This document shows positions 58,089 through 64,000 of a stretch of DNA of 64,000 nucleotides, piece by piece. A program made the translations under genes and the position numbers. Below the pieces are notes generated by a model. That model was given only the letters and a program-made list of their open reading frames with translations, did not search any database and was not told the DNA's origin. Position 1 is the stretch's first letter, and each line of letters starts with the position of its first letter. Source of the stretch: Guyanagaster necrorhizus (Eukaryota > Basidiomycota > Agaricomycetes > Agaricales > Physalacriaceae); NCBI RefSeq assembly GCF_019112545.1, contig NW_025064910.1, positions 437,423-501,422 of the forward strand, in the 5' to 3' direction.

Positions 58089-59899
58089 TGGTTGGCTCTG
58101 TCTTTTACCTCCTCAACTCTTGTGTTCTTGCCAAGCTCCTTGAGCCTATCAGCCTCTTTCTGCAATGTGGTGATCTGCACCCTAATGTCTTTTTGGGTTT
58201 GTTTCTTCTTCAGACAATCCTGTGATAGGTATTCCTTCTATCTGCAATTAAAGCACATGCTCTCCTTCTTAAACCAATCAATATCCATTGGCTTATCACT
58301 CCTGATATATATAGTATCTGTACCCATCTTCTGGGTCCTGTAGGAGAGGGTACTAGTTGATGCAGATTCAGTCTTAGTAGTACTGGTCTGATTGCTGAGC
58401 TTCATGTTCTGCAGTTGATAAGACTTGTGATCACTCTGGAGATTTGCCTGCTCTGCCTTTTGTCATTGTTGTTCTTTATACATCTCAGTGACCTGTTCCT
58501 TCTATACATTATATCTCTTCAGAATATTCATTCCAATGTCTGAGATCATCTTGATGTAAGAGGGAGATGCCTCACATTTGAGCATCTCAACTATTCTATC
58601 ATTATCCATGACATTGTCTTGAATTCTGGCAAGTTTGCCAAGTCATTCTAGTTCATCAAAATATTTGCTGGCAGGCTTGTCTCCCATCTTGTACTTCTTT
58701 ATCTTAGTCTTATGTACTTTTTGTATGGCTAAATCAGTGAATTTATTATGAAGAAGTTGTTTAAATATCAGCCAGGATGGCAGTCAATGATACTGCCTGG
58801 TCATCAAGTAGAGACTAGGAGAGAGCAAGGTTTACCAGATCTTGACTTTGTCTTTGAGATAAGTAGAGATCAAGGAAACTTGATAGATATCAAAGGAGAA
58901 GTATACTGAGTATACTTCAAAATACTGTTTACAGTCAATAAGAAAATAATCAATGTCATTTGATGCATCCTTGAAGAGATGCAGCTTGTCAAGTAGGTCA
59001 GGTTAGCAATTGATGATGATGGCATTTTGCAGTAATGCTCTCATCAGGTTCAAGTACTCATTGAATGATGGCTGCTGCCATTCAGCTGGTGGGCTGAAGA
59101 ATGAATGAAGTGAGTTATTATCAGCAACCAGACTATTTAGAGGTGGTGCCTTCTTTCATATGATGATCCTGTTTCACATGGTAAATCTGAGGTTTACTGC
59201 TTCTGGATCATCTGCTTTGAGAGCCTTCTCACTATGTTCAGCTTCATCAGACAGTAGCTGTCTGCCAAGTAGTCAGCTTCTCTTGCCAGTCCAGGAGTTT
59301 CAGTAGCTAGTATTCTGACTGGTCAGCTGAGGCCAGATTTGGGCAAGCTGAGTTGCCAAGTTCTGAGTTGACAGAGTTGAGTATGTGTATCAGGTTGTTG
59401 AACTTCAAATAAATAGTGCCATGTAGATGGCTCATCATAGAGTGACCAACAGAATCCATAGCATTGGTTGTACCTTGTTCTTGGATTCATATGCCAGAAG
59501 CCTCTCCAATTGGTCTTCAAGGTGTTGTCTGTTATAAATAAAAATAGCATATTTAGTCACAGTATACTATAAAATATCAATTTTTTCAGTATCATCCATA
59601 ACAGTATACTCCTTTCCTAGAGGCAACATTAACCAGCTAATGTCCCTCCATAAGACTGCTGTTCTCTCCTGATATAGCCTTAAATATTCCTTTTCTTGTT
59701 TCTACTGAATTTCTTCTCTTAACATCTCTTTATTGACAGTTTTGCTAGGGTCTTCTGGGTATTCAAAGTGTTTGGAGAGAGTGAATGGATCACTCTCCTT
59801 GTCTTTCTCACCCTTGTCATCTGCCTCTTTCTTGCTGTCTTCAACAGGAGAATTGCTAGGCTGATCATAGATAGACAGGATGCTGGGCTTGATCATCAT
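58085..59899 (-). pseudogene. D gag
   Basis: A 605-codon frame in constant phase from ATG-ATG 59899 (MMIKPSILSIYDQPS) to TGA 58085. It contains the acidic/lysine-rich DSKKEADDKGEKDKESD and NKEMLREEIQ, a capsid-like region near 58900-59000, and a zinc knuckle-like CFNCR...C near 58215-58260 with one position decayed. Ends VKDRANQ-TGA. The IYDQP motif matches Y gag and fixes the start region. Confidence 0.8.
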
Positions 59900-61301
59900 A
59901 GAGGGGCTGGTCTTTATTTCTAGTGCTGAGCCTGATGGCATTAGGGCTGGTCCTAGGAGGAGACTGTGGGAGAAATTGGCTAGCACTGATTTCAACATCT
60001 CTTTGGTGGCTGTCATACATTCTCTGCTTCTCCAATTCATAGTAATATCAGTAGAAGTTTCAGTAAAAAGATAGATTAAGGAATAATTCTGCAATCTATT
60101 CTCCAAGGAACCTTTGAATGCTGTGGTCACTGATATAGATATCAGAAGAGACCTGAAGTCTATAGGTATCAAGAATGAAATTAGCATCTGAGAGAATGGT
60201 ATCTGTGTTGAGGATGCTAGAATATCTGAGGAGAGAAGGATAAATGTTCCACTGAGTGGCCTTGCTCAGGATGATGGCTTCTGTGGGTCCAGTCTATGAG
60301 TCTGTTTCTGCTGCTGTGCTGGACTCTCAAAAGAGAGAGCCCAAAGTTTCAGTTTGGAGCTTATATCACATTGGAAAATTAGATTCTCATATGGTGACTT
60401 TAAGCTCATGCTGATGGCATTAGTACTGAGCATTGTACCTAGCCTCCTCATACTCATTCTGAGCCTGGACTGTTGCATACTCAGCAAGATCACTGGCTTG
60501 CTCTGTTTCTGCTGCAATATTTCTTTATGTGTCCTAGTTGAGGCTAAGTTGGATGCAAAGTCTTCTACTTGGACTGACTTGAGCATGGAGTCTTGTTTCT
60601 CATCTTTTGGGTGGGTCTTTGTCATTTGACCAGAGATCAGTGGCTCCACCACCACTATAGTCAGTGTAGATGGAGAGGGCAAGACTCTTATCCAGCATTG
60701 CATAGAGAGAGTCATGTCCAGAGTTAGAGAGTGCATGTCAGAAGCCTAGAGCCACTCTAGTGGCATCAAGAGAGTCTCTGGTACAATCTCCAATTCTGTG
60801 TTCAGATAGGGCAGTGGAAGGGTCAGAGGATAGCTCAGTGTCAAAGAAGTCATCAGAGAGATTCTCATCTTTGTGGTCCAGGACTGGAGGAAAATGTGCC
60901 AGCTATATCTATAGGTTTCTGAATCCAGTGAGCTGAGGGTTGCTATTTCTATTGTCTGTTCATCAGAGTTCTGGAAAGTGTCAGTGTCTTTTTTTTTCTT
61001 CAACATCCTGCAAACCTGAGCTGCTAGGCTGAAATTTGGATACAGGCCTGAATGCAGGCTGAAAGAAAGCTTGAGCAGAAGTGGGGATGTTATGGAAGGA
61101 GAGGTCAGATATAATATTTCTGAGAATTCATTGTACTTGTCTGAAAGTATGATAGTGTCTGACTATTCAAGCTCTTACTGATTGTCATCCACAGCAAAGT
61201 TGTATAATGGTGAGTAAACCTAAAAGCATTCTGATGATGAAAGCTAAAAGTTTAAAGAAGTCATCAGTCAGATCAGAGATTGATGTGGTTGATGGTGGCA
61301 T
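59808..61301 (-). pseudogene. D ORF1: membrane-segment protein
   Basis: Starts ATG 61301 (MPPSTTSISDL), then DDFFKLLAFIIRMLLGLLTI and IQLCCGWQSV, a membrane-spanning segment. It continues with VRHYHTFRQVQ, PQLTGFRNL, IGDCTRDSLDATRVALGF, EYATVQAQNEYEEARYN, NTDTILSDANFILDTYRLQV and DHSIQRFLGE, all matching Y ORF1 in order. 498 codons to TGA 59808, overlapping gag by 92 nt, with gag in the +1 frame. Interrupted by stops. Confidence 0.75.
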
Positions 61302-61345
61302 TTGGTTTCTTTAGTGCTGGTGTGTATAAAGAAAGAGAAGCAAGA

Positions 61346-61358
61346 AGCTTTGAGCTAA
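61346..61358 (-). promoter_or_regulatory. D primer-binding site, decayed
   Basis: Minus strand TTAGCTCAAAGCT next to the 5' LTR. The LTR partners read TTTAGCCTGAAGCT and TTTAGCTTAAAGCT on the plus strand. The mismatches are transitions expected from CpG loss in the ancestral TTAGCTCGAAGCT. Confidence 0.6.
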
Positions 61359-61359
61359 T

Positions 61360-61818
61360 TGTTAAGCCCAAGTTGCATATAATCTAAACACATGATAAAC
61401 CAATGCTGTATCAAGTTCATACAGTCACATCAGAGTTCACTATATATGTCTGTTGACCAAATACTTTAAGGCTAGTAAACAGTTAGCTGGAGATAAAGTG
61501 ATAGAAGAATAAAATTTAGCCTGAAGCTGAGTATCTATAGCAAGAGCTATGCTACTTATATACTGTTTATTAGCTAGATAAAAATATACCTACTAATTAT
61601 GCATTTCTAAGCTATTATGCTCCTTGTCTTTGAGCATTATTACTATCCACAAAAGAGTATTGTCTGTTATTGAGAGCATCATTGTGTGTCAAAAGACAAT
61701 GGCTGACTCTGCCTATTATAGTGACTAAGCAGATCCTACAGTTCTAAGCACTTGGTTAGCTGCTCTGACTAAGCATAGATAAGGCTTAATTATAAAAAAT
61801 AAAGAAAAAATTGTAACA
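61360..61818 (-). repeat. D 5' LTR
   Basis: TGTTAAGCCCAAGTTG to AATTGTAACA, 459 bp, followed by the duplication CAGTA. Pairs with the truncated copy at 24578. Confidence 0.88.
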
Positions 61819-61823
61819 CAGTA

Positions 61824-62098
61824 TTTAAGGTAGTAGTACACACTGATATACTCCAGTCTTGAGCTAAGGTTTAATACACCTACTATACTCTCTGACTATC
61901 TAGTGTGAATACTCTTGCTATAATGGCAGACTATATCTATCAGCCACAATCTTTCATCCCTCTTTACTAAATTCTCATAGCCTACTTCATCATCCTCATC
62001 ATACTTTTATATCAAAATCAAACTCAGACTTAGCATCTAAAATTGAGCTCTAGCAGAAGCAGTGCTAGAGATTTGTGAGTGTTAGTAGAAGCCTGGCA
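61824..62098 (+). repeat. F 5' LTR, downstream part
   Basis: Continues the LTR begun at 24223. Contains TCTTGAGCTAA (61857-61867), the partner of the F PBS, 35 nt after the TATTTAAG box restored across D. Ends CTGGCA at 62098. Confidence 0.65.
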
Positions 62099-62099
62099 A

Positions 62100-62110
62100 T
62101 TAGCTCAAGA
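62100..62110 (+). promoter_or_regulatory. F primer-binding site
   Basis: TTAGCTCAAGA, one base after the LTR, is an exact 11-nt complement of TCTTGAGCTAA at 61857-61867. Confidence 0.62.
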
Positions 62111-62154
62111 ATTCACATGCTCCAGTCCAATGGCACTTTGCCTAAGACTAACAT

Positions 62155-63400
62155 ATGAAACTCATGCTTGGAAACATTATCACCATCTTTATCACAGGCA
62201 CTTGCCTATTCATTGCAGTAACTGGAATTATTGGATACCATATTATATGATTACTGAGAAAATAAAGAAGAAGAAAAAGGAGTGAACTGGAGGAGTGGCA
62301 GAGCTGATGAAGAGTGAATCTCCTCTATTGAGCCCTCTAACTAGTGCTCTACATACTCCTGAGTCAAGAGAGCATCATCATTCAGCCATTGGCCTCAGAA
62401 CCCACAGACACCAGTAGCATAAATTACATTATCCAATCTTCAGGATCTGAAAGTGTATAAAGTAGAAGAGAAGAAGTTGAATCTCTCCCTCTCATCATCT
62501 GACTGGCTATCTCTGATAAGGAAGAGTCAGTATGAAGAGATGATGACTATATAAGCTGACCTCCAATCAGAGACATGGCTGCTCTTACTGCTGATTACCA
62601 CTGAGGGCATATGTCAGAAGCTCTATCTGAGCTCTACTCTAAGCAGGTGGATGAATCCAGCCTTGCAGCCAGCACACTCTGAAGCCTCTCAATCTAAGAT
62701 CAGGACATCAATCAGAGCATCCTCAGAGTTGATGCATATAGCCTCAGAGAGTGTGAGCTCCAGTCTGCTAAATCAGGAATAGTGGACCCATATGAGCCAG
62801 ATAGGAGATACAAATATATTCTCAACTGGCAAACCCATGTGGCAGAAGAATCTGCCTGGACACTACTAGCAGCTCAGAGAGCAGCAGACAGCAGACATCT
62901 ACTGGTTAGACACTAGCAAAAGACTTTAATATCTTGCACTGCCAGAACACATCAGGGATCTAGTGGACAGAGTATGGGCAGAGACTAGAGTAGCAAGAGT
63001 AGTACAGAATGCCAAGGGGTGCTGAGAGCCCCTATTTTCTTTTTCTTACTATATGCTCAAACAACCACTATCAGCAGAAAGCAGCCTAAGCAGTTGAGAA
63101 AGCTGAAACTCTTGTTGACAGACTCCTCAGCAAGTCTCAGCTGCATATATCCATTTATTTGCTGGAGACAGACCTGAATATGCTGAACCTCTGGCTCCAT
63201 TGGCATCCTCTAGCAAAGGAAAAGAGAGAAAAGAGCCAGTAGTACTATTTCCTCTGCTCTCTGAAGATCCACCAAATTATTCTTAGTATAATCAGAAACT
63301 ACAGTCCTTGCCTAAACCAAAAAGCCAGCTCTACTACCAACACTGCTGCCATTGCTACTCAACACTCTATCTCCATAGGAGCCTAAAACCATGGAGCTCT
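62155..63400 (+). pseudogene. F ORF1: short N-terminal membrane segment, then decayed region
   Basis: ATG 62155 begins MKLMLGNIITIFITGTCLFI and AVTGIIGYHII, one membrane-spanning helix. It is followed, after a TGA, by a basic cluster LLRK-RRRKRS, a typical stop-transfer arrangement. Downstream sequence up to the gag region is protein-like in patches but full of stops, so the true end is unknown. The position between PBS and gag is the same as for ORF1 of the other lineage, although the sequences differ. Confidence 0.5.
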
Positions 63401-63431
63401 GAGAAAATTTAAAGCTGACTATAGCTTATGA

Positions 63432-64000
63432 GCCAGTACTATTCAAAGAAGAAAGCCTGGACTTGAAATGCTTTTTCTAATAATGTGAAGCATATTTTGA
63501 GGTGTATAGCATCTACTTCTCCATGAGCTCTACTGGGTTCAGCCCTCACTGAGTAATATTCTGTACAACCTGATTTGAAGGCATAGCACAAGAATGATGA
63601 AGCTTATAGGAATAGTACTTTTATGACCCAACTACAGAATAGTGAAGGTATCTCTTCTACTCATGATTCAAAGAAGCTGTACAATGATGATTCAAGCTAG
63701 ACACAGAACAAAAGGTTTATGCCATCAAGTGGCATGCCTTACAACAGGCCAACTTCACCAATGCTAAGAGATTCTTTTAAGAATTTGAAGAGTTAGCATA
63801 TCAGGCTGAGAAGATATGCAATCATAAAGCCATGTTGGAGCAGATCAAGAATGTCTGACCCAATCTCTGCAATACTATTGCTCATGAGAACAATGATTTT
63901 CTCTCCACTTATAATGAGTGGAAAAGAAGAATTTTGCAGATAGACTACAATTATCAAGTCAACACTCTTAGGTATGGGAAAGTGAAAGCCACTATAAGTG
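63432..64000 (+). pseudogene. F gag (capsid region), runs off the window
   Basis: The plus strand reads EPVLFKEESLDLKCFF, CEAYFEVYSIYFS, then VYAIKWHALQQANFTNAKRF, EFEELAYQAEKICNHKAML, EQIKNV-PNLCNTIAHENND and TYNEWKRRILQIDYNYQV. This pattern (aromatic-rich start, FT-A--F, EFEELA, EW) is that of Retrotrans_gag-type capsids from fungal Ty3/gypsy elements. Frequent stops. It differs clearly from the gag of A, C, D, G and Y. Confidence 0.65.

Larger units (their letters stand above)
24578..61818 (-). mobile_element. Element D: Ty3/gypsy element split by C and by P2
   Basis: The LTRs at 24578-24954 and 61360-61818 share the family signature (AAGCC, ACATGATAAACCAATGCT, CATACAGTCACATCAGAG). They are flanked by the 5-bp duplication CAGTA (24573-24577 and 61819-61823). 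The interior comes in three pieces: 24955-25206, 35020-36827 and 56230-61359. These are separated by element C (duplication GAGAG) and transposon P2 (duplication TA), and the pieces join collinearly. Without insertions it would be about 8.0 kb. All genes are broken. Confidence 0.88.
24223..64000 (+). mobile_element. Element F: second LTR retrotransposon lineage, split by D, runs off the window
   Basis: The 5' LTR begins at about 24223 (TGTCATGATT), is cut at 24577 by element D, and resumes at 61824 to end with CA at 62098. PBS, a short membrane-protein ORF and gag follow to the right edge. The LTR and gag differ clearly from A, C, D, G and Y, so this is another lineage, although it also uses an LTR-complementary PBS. 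D duplicated CAGTA here, splitting F's TATTTAAG box. The 3' end and target duplication are outside the window. Confidence 0.7.

Noticed and set aside
1..64000. tRNA genes, rRNA, CRISPR arrays, riboswitches.
   Set aside because: No cloverleaf with A/B boxes, rRNA core motif or regularly spaced repeats was recognised by eye; the sequence is eukaryotic repeat DNA.

Overview
This window looks like a repeat-rich chromosomal segment of a basidiomycete fungus, most likely a mushroom-forming agaricomycete with a transposon-inflated genome. The evidence is one GC-rich fungal HNH-nuclease gene fragment with a ~50-nt intron at the left edge, wall-to-wall chromodomain Ty3/gypsy (Tf1/sushi-like) LTR retrotransposons, two Pogo/Tigger-type DNA transposons, and heavy CpG loss with C-to-T/G-to-A decay confined to the repeats. 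The species itself cannot be named from the sequence. I see no convincing tRNA, rRNA or CRISPR array.

Layout. 1-611: partial HNH gene (minus). 612-1137: AT-rich, no gene. 1138-3435: Pogo-like transposon P1. 3438-7724: old decayed sequence with one intron-containing gene remnant and the left half of a decayed host-type gene. 7725-16123: complete LTR element A (minus, TSD GTTTT), which splits that decayed gene; its other half lies at about 16129-17060. 17332-22310 and 22311-24220: two truncated elements, E1 and E2 (minus). E2 is interrupted by element F (plus), which begins near 24223 and runs past the right edge. F is split in its own 5' LTR by element D (minus, 24578-61818, TSD CAGTA). D is split by element C (25207-35014, TSD GAGAG; C also carries a solo LTR at 32127-33531, TSD GTGCT) and by a second Pogo-like copy, P2 (36828-56227, TSD TA). 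P2 is split by element G (plus, 38824-55825, TSD GAGAT), and G is split by the youngest element, Y (minus, 41228-49281, TSD TCTAT). The order of insertion is therefore E2, F, D, then C and P2, then G, then Y.

Gene organisation of the retrotransposons. Each well-preserved element reads LTR - PBS - ORF1 - gag - pol - polypurine tract - LTR. ORF1 is about 430-510 codons, begins with a hydrophobic membrane-spanning segment, is proline/glutamine rich in the middle, and overlaps the start of gag by roughly 90-100 nt. Gag (about 600-615 codons) has an acidic N-terminal part, a capsid-like region and a CCHC zinc knuckle. Pol carries protease, reverse transcriptase, RNase H, integrase and a C-terminal chromodomain. 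Frame relations are constant: gag is +1 relative to ORF1, and pol is -1 relative to gag. ORF1 is the least familiar component and is the best candidate here for an undescribed feature.

Replication and decay. The primer-binding site of each element is complementary to a ~13-nt sequence inside its own LTR, about 34 nt downstream of a TATA-like box. The pairing co-varies between families, which indicates self-priming. All copies are broken by substitutions, mostly at CpG. Even the youngest element, Y, has 11 in-frame stops and has lost catalytic Asp residues in protease and reverse transcriptase, while keeping its frame throughout.
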